A DNA stretch of 24,751 bases from an uncultured Campylobacter sp. (GTDB lineage Bacteria > Campylobacterota > Campylobacteria > Campylobacterales > Campylobacteraceae). This document shows positions 1 through 7,791 of this stretch, piece by piece (within the stretch, counting starts at the first letter, position 1; the number at the start of each line of letters is the position of its first letter). The notes beneath the pieces are model-generated. The model ran no database searches. It was not told where the DNA came from and saw only the letters and a list, made by a program, of their open reading frames with translations. Where the stretch lies: the NCBI RefSeq assembly GCF_938002845.1, contig NZ_CALKZP010000031.1:1-24751 (forward strand), written 5' to 3'. Position numbers and translations under genes: made by a program.

Positions 1-794
1 GAGCGCTTGCTATCGCGGGTTTGAGCTTACAGGCGGTATTTAAAAACCCGCTCGTTGGCCCGCACATCGTAGGCGTTAGCACCGCAGCGGCATTCGGCGG
101 CGCGCTTTGTATTTTGCTAGGATTGAGCGGCTTATGGCTTGCGGGGTTTGCATTTTGCTTCGGGCTTGCAGCACTATTTTTACTCTATCTTTTGGCAAAA
201 TTCGTAGCACGCGCCGATATTTTCTCGCTCATTTTAGCAGGTATAGTCATTAACGGCGTATTTGCCGCACTTACGAGCTTGGTGCAGTATCTAGCAGACG
301 ATGAGGAAGTGTTACCTAATATCGTTTTTTGGCTACTGGGAAGCTTCGTAAGCGCAGGATATGATAAAGTAATTTTGATGTGCGCGATCGCCCTGCCCGC
401 TTCTGCAGTCTTAATCGCGCTGAGATGGCGGTTTAATCTACTCAGCCTAAATGATGATGATTTGCGCGTGCTAGGTGTGGATGTTAAATTTCTGCGCTGC
501 ACGATCCTAGCACTTTGCACCGCTCTGATCGCCGTACAAGTTAGCGTCAGCGGAAATATCGGCTGGGTAGGTCTTGTGGTGCCGCACGCCACCAGGCTCA
601 TCGCGGGCAGCGACCACGTGAAGCTAATGCCTGCCTGCTTCATCGCAGGAGCGATCTTTATGCTGGCAATCGACGATCTATCTCGCTCGCTAAGTAGCGC
701 CGAAATTCCTTTAGGAATTCTATCCGCTCTCATCGGAAGCCCGATCTTTGCCCTACTTCTAAAAAGGAGCGCCAAAAATGCAAAATCTAATTGA
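1..794 (+). CDS. FecCD-family ABC importer permease, 5'-truncated by window edge
   Basis: Integral inner-membrane permease of a FecCD/BtuC-type importer, which moves iron-siderophore, haem or cobalamin from a periplasmic binding protein into the cytoplasm. The reading frame is open to base 3 and reads ALAIAGLSLQAVFKNPL, which matches the conserved N-terminal half of the family. The TTG at 21 is therefore internal, and the true start lies upstream of the window. Further evidence is the motif WVGLVVPHATRLIAGSDH near the C-terminus, a hallmark of the family, and a string of hydrophobic helices. The stop overlaps the start of the next ATPase by 17 bases, so the two are translationally coupled. 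The substrate cannot be told from this fragment, and the binding protein is not in the window. Confidence 0.93.
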   Translation, partial: ALAIAGLSLQAVFKNPLVGPHIVGVSTAAAFGGALCILLGLSGLWLAGFAFCFGLAALFLLYLLAKFVARADIFSLILAGIVINGVFAALTSLVQYLADDEEVLPNIVFWLLGSFVSAGYDKVILMCAIALPASAVLIALRWRFNLLSLNDDDLRVLGVDVKFLRCTILALCTALIAVQVSVSGNIGWVGLVVPHATRLIAGSDHVKLMPACFIAGAIFMLAIDDLSRSLSSAEIPLGILSALIGSPIFALLLKRSAKNAKSN

Positions 795-1542
795 GGTAAA
801 AAACGCTGGCTTTTACTACGAGGCGGAAAAATTCTGCTTTCGCAACTTAAGCTTCGAGCTTACCAGCTCTCAAACATTAGCGATTTTGGGCTTAAACGGG
901 CAAGGTAAAAGCACGCTAATGTCGTGTATGATGGGGATTTTACAGCCTAAAGAAGGCGAGATCGTGCGCAAGGCAAAATTTGCTTTCTTGCCTCAAAGCT
1001 TTAACGTCGCGTTTGATTACAGCGTGCTTGACATCGTACTGATGGGGCGGGTACGCGAAATCTCGCTCTTTTCAAAACCGGGCAAAAAGGATATCCAGAT
1101 CTGCCTTGACGCTCTGGATACGCTAGGCGTCGCCCATCTGCAAAAGCGCAGCTTTAACGCCCTTAGCGGCGGGCAGAGGCAGCTCGTGCTCTTTGCTAGA
1201 GCCCTAGCTAGCGGCAGCGACGTGCTGTTTTTGGACGAGCCTGCCAGCGCGCTTGATATCAAAAACCAAGACCGCGTGCTAAGCCTCATCGCAAATCTAC
1301 GCTCAAATAGCGATGCGAGCATAGTTTTTACCACCCATCAGCCTAACCACGCCCTCGCAGTCGCCGATCGCACACTGATCTTGCGAAATGATCTTAGCTA
1401 CAACTACGGCGTAAGTAACGAAATTTTAACTGAAGCCGCGCTTAGCTCGCTCTACGGCGTACAGATCAAAACGGCGGAATTTGACATAGGGGGCGAGCAA
1501 ATCCCCAGCATCACGCAAATTTTCAGCGCGCAGGTGAGGTAA
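778..1542 (+). CDS. FecE-like ABC importer ATP-binding protein
   Basis: Cytoplasmic ATPase that powers the FecCD-type permease it overlaps. Its 254 residues are normal for the family. Visible motifs are Walker A GLNGQGKST (38-46), signature LSGGQRQ (129-135), Walker B VLFLDEP (149-155) and the switch histidine in TTHQPNH (His187). The Shine-Dalgarno AAAAAGGAG at 761-769 lies 8 bases before the ATG, inside the end of the permease gene. All catalytic motifs are intact, so it should be active. The substrate class (siderophore, haem or B12) is not resolved. No clear hairpin terminator follows. The next 500 bases hold only a repeat array. Confidence 0.95.
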   Translation: MQNLIEVKNAGFYYEAEKFCFRNLSFELTSSQTLAILGLNGQGKSTLMSCMMGILQPKEGEIVRKAKFAFLPQSFNVAFDYSVLDIVLMGRVREISLFSKPGKKDIQICLDALDTLGVAHLQKRSFNALSGGQRQLVLFARALASGSDVLFLDEPASALDIKNQDRVLSLIANLRSNSDASIVFTTHQPNHALAVADRTLILRNDLSYNYGVSNEILTEAALSSLYGVQIKTAEFDIGGEQIPSITQIFSAQVR

Positions 1543-1582
1543 GCGTGAGCGGCGCGACAAAGCAACTCATCAATCGGCGTGA

Positions 1583-1980
1583 AATTTTAAATCGCGGGAT
1601 TTTGTCTTGAGCGAAATTTAAATCGCAGAATTTTGTCTTGAAATGCCGTCTTGAAATTCTGATTAAAATTTTATATCGAGGTTTTGCCATAGAATTCCAG
1701 TCTAAATTCCATAGTGAAATTTTACCGCGGAATTCCGAGTAGAAATCTTCATAGCGGAATTCTACCTGCGGTTTGCTGACTTTCAAAGCGTGCTATGAAA
1801 GTATGTCGCGCTTGAGATTTTGAAATTTCACAGTGGAATTCTACCCCGCAAATCCATAGATGGAATTTCGTTTTAAAATCCCGCGGCGAAATTTTATTCT
1901 CGCTCTGGTAGAATTCCTGAAATTCCGAAATTCTGCAGTCCGAAGCTTGCCGCGACGAAATTTTGAAATTTTAAATTTAG
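1583..1980. repeat. Degenerate ~13-bp tandem array built on RAATTY
   Basis: This covers most of the 504-base gene-free gap 1543-2046. I count about 20 RAATTY sites (GAATTC, AAATTC, AAATTT, GAATTT) in about 400 bases. From 1629 to 1758 unit starts fall at 1629, 1642, 1655, 1667, 1680, 1693, 1705, 1718, 1731, 1744 and 1758, which is a step of 12-14 bases. Later sites (1824, 1837, 1864, 1890) keep near-multiples of 13. Typical units are AATTCCATAGTGA and AATTTTACCGCGG. No convincing coding frame crosses it; the small opposite-strand frame at 1523-1786 looks incidental. Confidence 0.75.
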
Positions 1981-2011
1981 CTGTTTAATTCCTGCTTTAC
2001 ATCGATTTATG

Positions 2012-2017
2012 TATACT
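2012..2017 (+). promoter_or_regulatory. Putative -10 box for first membrane paralog
   Basis: TATACT lies 30 bases before the ATG at 2047. The block TATACTTCAGGATCAATTT recurs almost unchanged upstream of the second paralog (2713 onward), which supports a duplicated promoter/leader. No -35 is evident, as is common for Campylobacter sigma-70 promoters. A Shine-Dalgarno AAAGAGG follows at 2033-2039. Confidence 0.45.
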
Positions 2018-2046
2018 TCAGGATCAATTTGTAAAGAGGCTTATAT

Positions 2047-2640
2047 ATGCAAGATCTCGTATCTCAGGCAAGAAAAGAGGGGATGATCAGCACCGGCATT
2101 GATCTATTTTTGGCGGCGGTGCCTGCGACTTTAGTTGTGCTAGATATTGCTAAGGACGATATGCTAGGGCTTAGCACCAACAAGACGGCTATCTGTATCA
2201 CTGGCGGAATTATTTTTGCTCTTTTGTGTGTTTCGGTATTTTTCAGGCTAAGAGCGCTCCGCAAAATTTCAATGCTTAGCGGCATAAAAGCGGCAGCGCT
2301 TTACCGCAACTGCGTAATTGTCTGCATCTGTGTCATTGCCATAACAAGCATCTTTTTATCGATTCCTTTATCGATCTCACACAAGCATTTGGCAATGATA
2401 TTGTGCATTTTGATAACGTTTGCGGGCGCAATCTACATAATCGTAGCGTGGTTTTGCATAAATTTTGCTCTAGCGCGCGTAAGCGGCGTGGGAATTTTTG
2501 AGACATATGTGTGGTCCTGCGTCATCCTTTTTCCATTAAATGCACTATACCATTTGATATTACCCATAGTCCTCATAATAACCGGCATCGTGCATCTGCT
2601 AGCCTGGAGCAAGATAGAAAAGATAAGCGCAAACGTTTAA
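2047..2640 (+). CDS. Tandem-paralog membrane protein 1 (unknown function)
   Basis: 197-residue polytopic membrane protein that I do not recognise as a named family. About six hydrophobic segments are visible (roughly 17-33, 48-66, 86-107, 116-138, 153-170, 171-187). Conserved blocks shared with the next two genes are an N-terminal SQARKEGMISTGIDLFLAA, then LSGIKAAALYRNC (78-89), ARVSGVGIFETYVW (143-156) and a C-terminal HLLAWSKIEKIS. The middle two blocks and the tail share the pattern (A)W/F-x-(R/K)-I/L...(V/I)SG(V/I), suggesting three related two-helix units. The start is fixed by AAAGAGG 7 bases upstream. There is no signal peptide, enzyme motif or transporter signature, so I give no function. 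It is the shortest of the three close copies, mainly because its loop after the third helix is short. Confidence 0.85.
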   Translation: MQDLVSQARKEGMISTGIDLFLAAVPATLVVLDIAKDDMLGLSTNKTAICITGGIIFALLCVSVFFRLRALRKISMLSGIKAAALYRNCVIVCICVIAITSIFLSIPLSISHKHLAMILCILITFAGAIYIIVAWFCINFALARVSGVGIFETYVWSCVILFPLNALYHLILPIVLIITGIVHLLAWSKIEKISANV

Positions 2641-2712
2641 AATTTCGCAAATATCTTGTCGCGATAGAATTCCGATTTTTGCGATTTAATCCGTGTTTTA
2701 TGTTTGTTTATA

Positions 2713-2718
2713 TATACT
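2713..2718 (+). promoter_or_regulatory. Putative -10 box for second membrane paralog
   Basis: TATACT lies 30 bases before the ATG at 2749, inside TATACTTCGGGTCAAATTT. It is a near copy of the leader of the first paralog, at the same distance from the start. A Shine-Dalgarno AAAAAGGG follows at 2734-2741. Confidence 0.45.
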
Positions 2719-2748
2719 TCGGGTCAAATTTTTAAAAAGGGTTTATAT

Positions 2749-3450
2749 ATGCAATTCATTGTATCTCAGGCAAGAAAAGAGGGGATGATCAGCACCGGCA
2801 TCGATCTGTTTTTGGCGGCATTACCCGTGGTTTTTATCGTGGTAGGCTATGTCTCTTTCAGCGAGCCATGGCGCCTTGACGACGAGATGATAAATTATAT
2901 CGCTAGCGGAATTTTGATTGCTTTTATTTGTGTTTCAGTATTTTTCAGATTGCAGGCGCTCCGAAAAATTTCAGCGCTTAGCGGCATAAAAGCAGCGGCG
3001 CTTTATCGCAACTGCATAATAATCTGCGTTTGCTTTTTTGCGCTAGCGCTCGTGCTCAATTACCTTTATCCGAGAGAGCCTGACGCAGACGGCGGGCAGA
3101 GTGATAATCCATTTGCGGCGATATTTGGACTAGCGCTTTTCGCAGGCGTTATTTACATAATCGTCGCATGGTTTCGCATAAATTTTTCGCTTGCGCGCGT
3201 AAGCGGCGTGAGTACCTTTCGGACTTATGTGTGGCTCTGCGTGGGACTTTTCGTGTTAAATATACTATGCAACGTAGCGCTCTACGGTTTATTCGCCTAT
3301 AAGTTGCAGACGGGCGCCGAGCCGGCTTCTGCTTTGGTTATCGTCGTCGTGTTATCCAAAATGCTCCTGCCGTTCATCGCTCTTGTGATAATCGGCATCG
3401 TGCACCTGCTAGCCTGGAGTAAGATAGAAAAGATAAGCGCAGAAGTTTAA
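2749..3450 (+). CDS. Tandem-paralog membrane protein 2 (unknown function)
   Basis: Second copy of the family, 233 residues from the ATG at 2749. An ATG at 2704 would lie in the duplicated leader and has no ribosome site, whereas 2749 has AAAAAGGG at the right distance and aligns with copy 1. The N-terminus, LSGIKAAALYRNC, ARVSGVSTFRTYVW and HLLAWSKIEKIS blocks are conserved. The extra length comes from two hydrophilic or variable loops: one after helix 3 with an acidic PREPDADGGQSD stretch, and one between the last two helices. The pattern of conserved cytosol-like motifs and variable loops suggests diversifying external loops, but that is inference. No function can be assigned. Confidence 0.85.
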   Translation: MQFIVSQARKEGMISTGIDLFLAALPVVFIVVGYVSFSEPWRLDDEMINYIASGILIAFICVSVFFRLQALRKISALSGIKAAALYRNCIIICVCFFALALVLNYLYPREPDADGGQSDNPFAAIFGLALFAGVIYIIVAWFRINFSLARVSGVSTFRTYVWLCVGLFVLNILCNVALYGLFAYKLQTGAEPASALVIVVVLSKMLLPFIALVIIGIVHLLAWSKIEKISAEV

Positions 3451-3565
3451 ATTTTAAATTTCATAAATCTCTTGTCACGATAAAATTTCGCTCTTTTCGG
3501 TTTGATTAGCGTTTTACATCTGCTTTTTGCATATTGAAATAAATTTTTAAAAGGAGTTATACGAC

Positions 3566-4228
3566 GTGCAAGACACCATATCTCAGGCAAGAAAAGAAGG
3601 GATGATCAGCACGGGCATCGATCTGTTTTTAGCGGCGCTACCGGTGGTTTTGATGGCGATAGACTTTGTTTTTGAGGGCATACCGGGGTATCCATATAAT
3701 ATCGTGATCATAGGTGGAATTTTTATCGCTTTTATTTGCTTCTCGGTGATTTATAGGTTAAGAGCGCTCAGCAAAATTTCAGCTCTTAGCGGGATAAAAG
3801 CGGCGGCGCTTTACCGCAACTGCATAATTGTTTTCATCTGCATCTCGGTATTTTCATTATTTCATCCGATAAGTTCTTGTAGAGAAGAGATGGTTAGAGA
3901 GACAACAGGAGAGACAATATGGAATTTAGCGGTACCCGCAGCCGCAATCTACATAATCGTAGCGTGGCTTAGCATAAATTTCTCTTTGGCGCGAGTAAGC
4001 GGCGTGAGCGCCTTTCGCATCTACGTGTGGCTCTGCGCCTTCTTTTTTGCGCTAAATTGGCTATGTGGCGCGGGACCCTTCGGTTTGGCTACCTCCAAGC
4101 CGCAAATTGGCGATTCCGATGCGGTTTTCATTATCGCGTCGTTTAAGGAATTTTTGCCGTTTGCCTCTCTCATAATAACTAGCGTCGTGCACCTACTAGC
4201 CTGGAGCAAGATAGAAAAGCTCGCCTAA
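3566..4228 (+). CDS. Tandem-paralog membrane protein 3 (unknown function)
   Basis: Third copy, 220 residues, starting at GTG 3566 with Shine-Dalgarno AAAAGGAG just upstream. This start aligns exactly with copies 1 and 2 (MQDTISQARKEGMISTGID). It has the same conserved blocks LSGIKAAALYRNC, ARVSGVSAFRIYVW and HLLAWSKIEK. The extracytoplasmic-type loop after helix 3 is again unrelated to the other copies (contains SCREEMVRETTGE). The 115-base spacer before it resembles the spacer after copy 1 (shared TCTTGTC..CGATA and following bases), so the duplicated unit includes non-coding flank. The tail ends at KLA, lacking the few residues seen in copies 1 and 2. Function unknown. Confidence 0.84.
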   Translation: MQDTISQARKEGMISTGIDLFLAALPVVLMAIDFVFEGIPGYPYNIVIIGGIFIAFICFSVIYRLRALSKISALSGIKAAALYRNCIIVFICISVFSLFHPISSCREEMVRETTGETIWNLAVPAAAIYIIVAWLSINFSLARVSGVSAFRIYVWLCAFFFALNWLCGAGPFGLATSKPQIGDSDAVFIIASFKEFLPFASLIITSVVHLLAWSKIEKLA

Positions 4229-4371
4229 GCCGAAGCGCTTTCGTTTTGCGGCGACCACGCCTTTTGCAAGTCTAAACCGCAACGTCCAAAGCCGCGCCAT
4301 CCGGCGCAGCGTCGCCGCACGCAGCAAAGCCGCAAAATAGCGCGTAAATTTAGAAAATTCAAAGGATAAAA

Positions 4372-5154
4372 ATGAAAGAAATTTCAAAGCAAGATCTGCT
4401 TCGCAAGGCGAAATTCCGCGGAGTTTTAGGTGCCGTGATTTTGCTAGGCATCGGCGTAAGCGGTACGGTGGGCGTAAGCAGCATAGACGAGGACGCGGTC
4501 GCGATTTTTAGAGTTTTAGCGCTACTAGCGACGCTAGCGATATTTTACGACTGCTTCGTTTGCCTAGAAAAGGTGCTAGGCGTGCGCTTTGTTAAGACCT
4601 ATAGGCTGATAGAAAGCATCCCAATCGTCGCGATTTTGTGCTACTGCGCCATGGTAGTAGCGCTAAAGGAGGGCGCGATGCTTGATCTGCTCTACACCCT
4701 GCTCTACGTCCTTTCGACGTGCGCAGCAGTGATAATCTGGGGCGTATTAAACTGCCGCCTAGCCACACTTAGCGGCGTGGATTTATTTAAAATCTACGGC
4801 ATAGTGGTGTCCGTGACGTGGCCCTGCGAAGCGGTATCGGGCGCGCTAGCTAAAATAGGCGTAATCCTCGCGCTGCCGTATCTAATCGCAGCGTCGCTGG
4901 TAACTGCATTTTCGGGGATTTTGCTAATCATAGCGTGGATAAAATTCAACCCCGCAAGGTTATGCGGCGCGGAAAATTCTAGCGAGCTTGACGGCGCCAA
5001 GCTAGGCGCGGACGGCGAAAAACCGAGCATTTACAGCAAACTCGCCGCTTTTAAGAAATCGGACGCAGACGATGCGAAAAAGCCCGTTTCCAAGGCGAGC
5101 GCAGATGATACGACCGCCGCAAGACGCCCGGGCAACCCCGGATTTAAATTCTAA
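4372..5154 (+). CDS. Divergent fourth membrane paralog with charged C-terminal tail
   Basis: 260-residue polytopic membrane protein. It shares the repeat motifs of the three preceding proteins in weaker form: LEKVLGVRFVKTYRL where the others have LSGIKAAALYRN, CRLATLSGVDLFKIYG where they have LARVSGVxxFxxYVW, and LLIIAWIKF where they have HLLAWSKIEK. I therefore read it as an older paralog. It adds about 65 hydrophilic C-terminal residues rich in Lys, Asp and Ala, probably cytoplasmic. AAAGGA at 4361-4366 precedes the ATG by 5 bases. The 143 bases before it hold no array or clear promoter, so it may be cotranscribed with copy 3. Function unknown. Confidence 0.8.
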   Translation: MKEISKQDLLRKAKFRGVLGAVILLGIGVSGTVGVSSIDEDAVAIFRVLALLATLAIFYDCFVCLEKVLGVRFVKTYRLIESIPIVAILCYCAMVVALKEGAMLDLLYTLLYVLSTCAAVIIWGVLNCRLATLSGVDLFKIYGIVVSVTWPCEAVSGALAKIGVILALPYLIAASLVTAFSGILLIIAWIKFNPARLCGAENSSELDGAKLGADGEKPSIYSKLAAFKKSDADDAKKPVSKASADDTTAARRPGNPGFKF

Positions 5155-5407
5155 CTCTACTCGCAAGACGGAATTTAGCAAAATTTTTAAAATTTAAAGC
5201 GCGGAATTTTATCGCGACGCGCGGTGCACCAGGCGGAAACACGGGATTTTGATTTAATTTTATCCACTACGAACGCGCAAAATTTAGGGCAAAATTCCAA
5301 GCTGAAATTCCGCGATCAATTTAAAATTTTAAGCAGAGGTTCGATCCGAAAATTCCGACGAAGCAAAATCCAAGCCAAAATTCCAGCTGAAATTCCGATC
5401 TAAATCC
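5155..5407. other. Gene-free gap with dense RAATTY sites
   Basis: This stretch lies between two convergent transcription units. It carries about ten AAATTT, AAATTC or GAATTT sites, and GCNAAATTCC-like blocks recur. I see no coding frame, no strong hairpin followed by a T-run and no promoter. It may hold the ends of both transcripts. Confidence 0.5.
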
Positions 5408-6499
5408 CTAATCCAGCTTATTTCTAAAAAGCGACGCCGCAAAGCTCAACGTGCCAAGCCCGATCAGCAGCAGCGGCACGATGAGATGCCACAGCTCGCC
5501 CAGGCTCGCGCCTTCCAGATAGATCCGCCACATGCAGTTGTTAGCATAATACATCGGATCTAGGTGCGCGATATAGTAAAACCACCGCGGCATCGCGTCC
5601 GCAGGCGTTATCAGCCCGCTTATCATAATGCACGGCAGCAGGAACAAAAACGAGCTCACGACCGATTGCAGCGAGGTTTTGCAGACGGTCGAGATCACGA
5701 GGCCGATGCCTACATTGCAGGCGCTAAAGATCGCGATGATCGCAAAAAGGTGCGCAAAGCGCCCTCGAAACGGAATTTCGAAGTAAAACACGCAGATCAA
5801 AAACAGCGCGAGCCCCTGCGCGATCGCGATCAGCACGGGCGGCGCCGCCTTGCCGATCAGCATCTCAAGCGGGTTTGCGGGCGTCATCAGCATCATATCA
5901 AAGCTCCCCTCCTCGCGCTCGCGGGAGACGCTAAATGCCGATAGCATCAGCACCTGAATCATCGAAAGCCCCAAAATCATCCCCGTCATGATCGTGTAGC
6001 GCGTGATCGTGTTTTCGTTAAAAACATAGCGCGGATTTATGCTAATTAAATTAACAAAATGCTGCGCGTTGTATTCCCCCGCTATGGCCTGCACGAAGCC
6101 GATGACGGTGTTTGCCAAGGTCGTATTGCGCGAATCCGCGATGATCAAAAGCTCGTGCGTGCTCGCAAAATCGCCGCCGAAATAGATCCCGATGATCGCC
6201 TCGCCCTCGCTTACGGCGCGGCGCAGGCAGGTTAGGTCTTTGCAGCCGAGATCTGTTTTAAACATCGGCGTAGCGGCGATCTGCTGTACCAGTGCGGTGG
6301 ACGTAGCATCGCGGGCATCGTCCAAAATCGCGTAGCGCACCTGCTCGGGGGTGAAATTCGCGCCGTAGCCGAATATGATCGCCTGCACCAGTACCGGCAC
6401 GATCAGCACCATGCGCGTGCCCTTGTCGCGAAACATCGCCAAAAATTCCTTTTTTATCAGCGCGCGAATTCGAAGCAGGGATTTTCGTAGAGCGTTCAT
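5408..6499 (-). CDS. ABC-2 type exporter permease (YbhR/YhhJ-like)
   Basis: 363-residue inner-membrane permease of a multidrug- or chemical-efflux ABC exporter. One helix (about 28-46) is followed by a periplasmic domain (about 50-165) with two cysteines (86, 91). Five further helices follow at about 170-190, 220-241, 250-271, 279-298 and 337-357, the normal ABC-2 layout. The stretch SREREEGSFDMMLMTP after helix 2 is the conserved cytoplasmic coupling segment. The ATG overlaps the stop of the preceding repeat-rich frame as ATGA, with AGGGG upstream. It is the last gene of the operon adaptor-ATPase-permease-permease. Homology places it with YbhR/YhhJ; the substrate is unknown. Confidence 0.92.
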   Translation of the reverse strand: MNALRKSLLRIRALIKKEFLAMFRDKGTRMVLIVPVLVQAIIFGYGANFTPEQVRYAILDDARDATSTALVQQIAATPMFKTDLGCKDLTCLRRAVSEGEAIIGIYFGGDFASTHELLIIADSRNTTLANTVIGFVQAIAGEYNAQHFVNLISINPRYVFNENTITRYTIMTGMILGLSMIQVLMLSAFSVSREREEGSFDMMLMTPANPLEMLIGKAAPPVLIAIAQGLALFLICVFYFEIPFRGRFAHLFAIIAIFSACNVGIGLVISTVCKTSLQSVVSSFLFLLPCIMISGLITPADAMPRWFYYIAHLDPMYYANNCMWRIYLEGASLGELWHLIVPLLLIGLGTLSFAASLFRNKLD

Positions 6500-7791
6500 C
6501 GCGCACCCCTTTTAAATTTAGCGATACCTTCAAATTTAACGCCATTTTCAAATTTAACGGCGCGCGCTTGCGACGCGGAATTTAAAGCGAAATTTAAATG
6601 CACCGCAGGCGCCGGTTTAAATTTACGCGGCTCGGATTTAGATTTGCACGGCACGAGTTTGAATTTGCGCCGTGCGAGCGTAAATTTTAAAATTTCAGAT
6701 CTATTGCGCGGCGACTCGGGCGTAAATTTTAAAAGCGCAAGTTTAAACCTGCACGGCGACAAGGAGCTAGAATTTAAAGGCTTTGCCGCTTGCTTTTGCG
6801 GCTCGAAGCGGCGTTTTAAGCGCTCTGCGGCGCTAAATTTTAAAATTTTAAACCCGCGCCCAACCGCCGCTTGCAAGCCCAAGCGTCTCGCGCCTAGAAA
6901 TTTTAAAAATTTCATCGTATGCCTCTTTGGGGCGCAAAATTTCATTTTTTTCACTCCCTGTGAAAGCAAAGCATTCGTCGCTCGCTCTACTTCACAGCGC
7001 GAAATTTTACCGCTTGCGGCTCGAATCAAAGCGGGGTACTTATGCAAGCAAACGGCGTAAATTTCGCTACTCCACGCTTCGTAGTTACGCCGTGTAACCG
7101 CGCTGCAAAGCTGCATCGTAAAGCGCGATTTAAAATTTAAAAACGCACTTATGAGGTTAAATTTGCTAAGCTTTTCTGCGCGCCCTACTTCGTAGCCGTG
7201 CCGTGCAGCTACGCTACGAAGTCGCACTATGCGGCGGCGCATAAAATTCGAATATCCGCCCGCATAATTAATCTTAACCGCGCGCCGTTTTTTTACCGCG
7301 TCGTACGAATGCTGCGAAGTAAGCCATGCCGCGCACCATGCTTCGGCTTTATCCGCGCGTAGCGAAGTGCAGCGTAGAGCACGTGTTAAAGCATGGCGTA
7401 GAGCATGCAGCGGCTTGTGAATAAACTTTAAAATTTTAAATCCGCACTTCGATATGAAATTTTGCGCTGTGTCCGCAAGACGCGCTGAAGTGCGCGTAAA
7501 TTTTAAAATTTCAAACCGATTGCACGGCATAGGCGCAAATTTTAAAAATTCCGCCGCTTGCTTTTGCGGCTCGAAGCGGCTTTTTAAGCTCTCTGCGGCG
7601 CTAAATTTTAAAATTCCAAGCCCGCACTCCGCTCGCTTTCGAAAAAATTCTAAAAATTTCATCGCGTCCTCTCTTTTGGTGGCGTGAAATTCCGCCATCG
7701 ACGCCTCGGGCGAAAGCGGAACATTAATTGCGCCGATTTTTGCGGCGCGAAATTTCTCCGCGCAAGCGTAAAGCAAAAATAAATTTTTCAT
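6496..7791 (-). CDS. Basic repeat-rich frame lying between the two permeases
   Basis: 431 codons, unrecognised, very rich in Lys, Arg, Phe and Ala, with recurring FKILKF, KFLKF and RRKFK motifs encoded by AAATTT palindromes. It overlaps the upstream permease stop and the downstream permease start by ATGA at both ends, so ribosomes finishing one permease would read through it to reach the next. A block encoding KFSAAExLKxRFEPQKQAA occurs twice, 256 codons apart, at about 93% DNA identity. There are two internal methionines in MKFLEFF and MKFLKFL contexts, each preceded by a GAGG-type ribosome site like that of the real start. It has no signal peptide or membrane helix. It could be a true protein or an expanded spacer kept open for translational coupling. 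I favour an expanded spacer that is translated, with low certainty. Confidence 0.4.
   Translation of the reverse strand: MKNLFLLYACAEKFRAAKIGAINVPLSPEASMAEFHATKREDAMKFLEFFRKRAECGLGILKFSAAESLKSRFEPQKQAAEFLKFAPMPCNRFEILKFTRTSARLADTAQNFISKCGFKILKFIHKPLHALRHALTRALRCTSLRADKAEAWCAAWLTSQHSYDAVKKRRAVKINYAGGYSNFMRRRIVRLRSVAARHGYEVGRAEKLSKFNLISAFLNFKSRFTMQLCSAVTRRNYEAWSSEIYAVCLHKYPALIRAASGKISRCEVERATNALLSQGVKKMKFCAPKRHTMKFLKFLGARRLGLQAAVGRGFKILKFSAAERLKRRFEPQKQAAKPLNSSSLSPCRFKLALLKFTPESPRNRSEILKFTLARRKFKLVPCKSKSEPRKFKPAPAVHLNFALNSASQARAVKFENGVKFEGIAKFKRGAR
6785..6857. repeat. Direct repeat copy B (73 bp) within interposed frame
   Basis: Starts GCCGCTTGCTTTTGCGGC and differs at about 5 of 73 positions from the copy at 7553-7625. 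The offset of 768 bases is an exact multiple of three, so both copies are read in the same frame. Confidence 0.8.
7187..7222. repeat. Perfect 10-bp inverted repeat
   Basis: ACTTCGTAGC (7187-7196) and GCTACGAAGT (7213-7222) are exact reverse complements separated by 16 bases. A related CTTCGTAG sequence occurs near 7078. The repeat sits inside the interposed frame and has no T-run after it, so it is not a standard terminator. Confidence 0.6.
7553..7625. repeat. Direct repeat copy A (73 bp) within interposed frame
   Basis: Partner of 6785-6857. Read on the - strand, both copies give the same motif SAAExLKxRFEPQKQAA. Each copy is preceded, on the - strand, by a GAGG...ATGAAATTT ribosome-site-like module. 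Confidence 0.8.

Noticed and set aside
185..775. 196-codon frame on the - strand over the FecCD permease
   Set aside because: It is antisense to a clear family member, has no ribosome site and no recognisable domain.
1523..1786. 87-codon - strand frame over the 13-bp array
   Set aside because: It is made of array units whose step is not a multiple of three, so there is no consistent peptide repeat.
2704..2748. Upstream ATG extending membrane paralog 2 by 15 residues
   Set aside because: The extension lies in the duplicated promoter-leader and has no ribosome site; 2749 aligns with the paralogs.
5564..5944. 126-codon + strand frame over the permease
   Set aside because: Antisense to a well-supported ABC-2 permease; its Arg/His/Gln-rich composition is a mirror artefact.
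7284..7290. Short T-runs considered as phase-variation tracts (also near 6947 and 11035)
   Set aside because: Only about 7 bases long and not G-tracts as typical for Campylobacter contingency genes.
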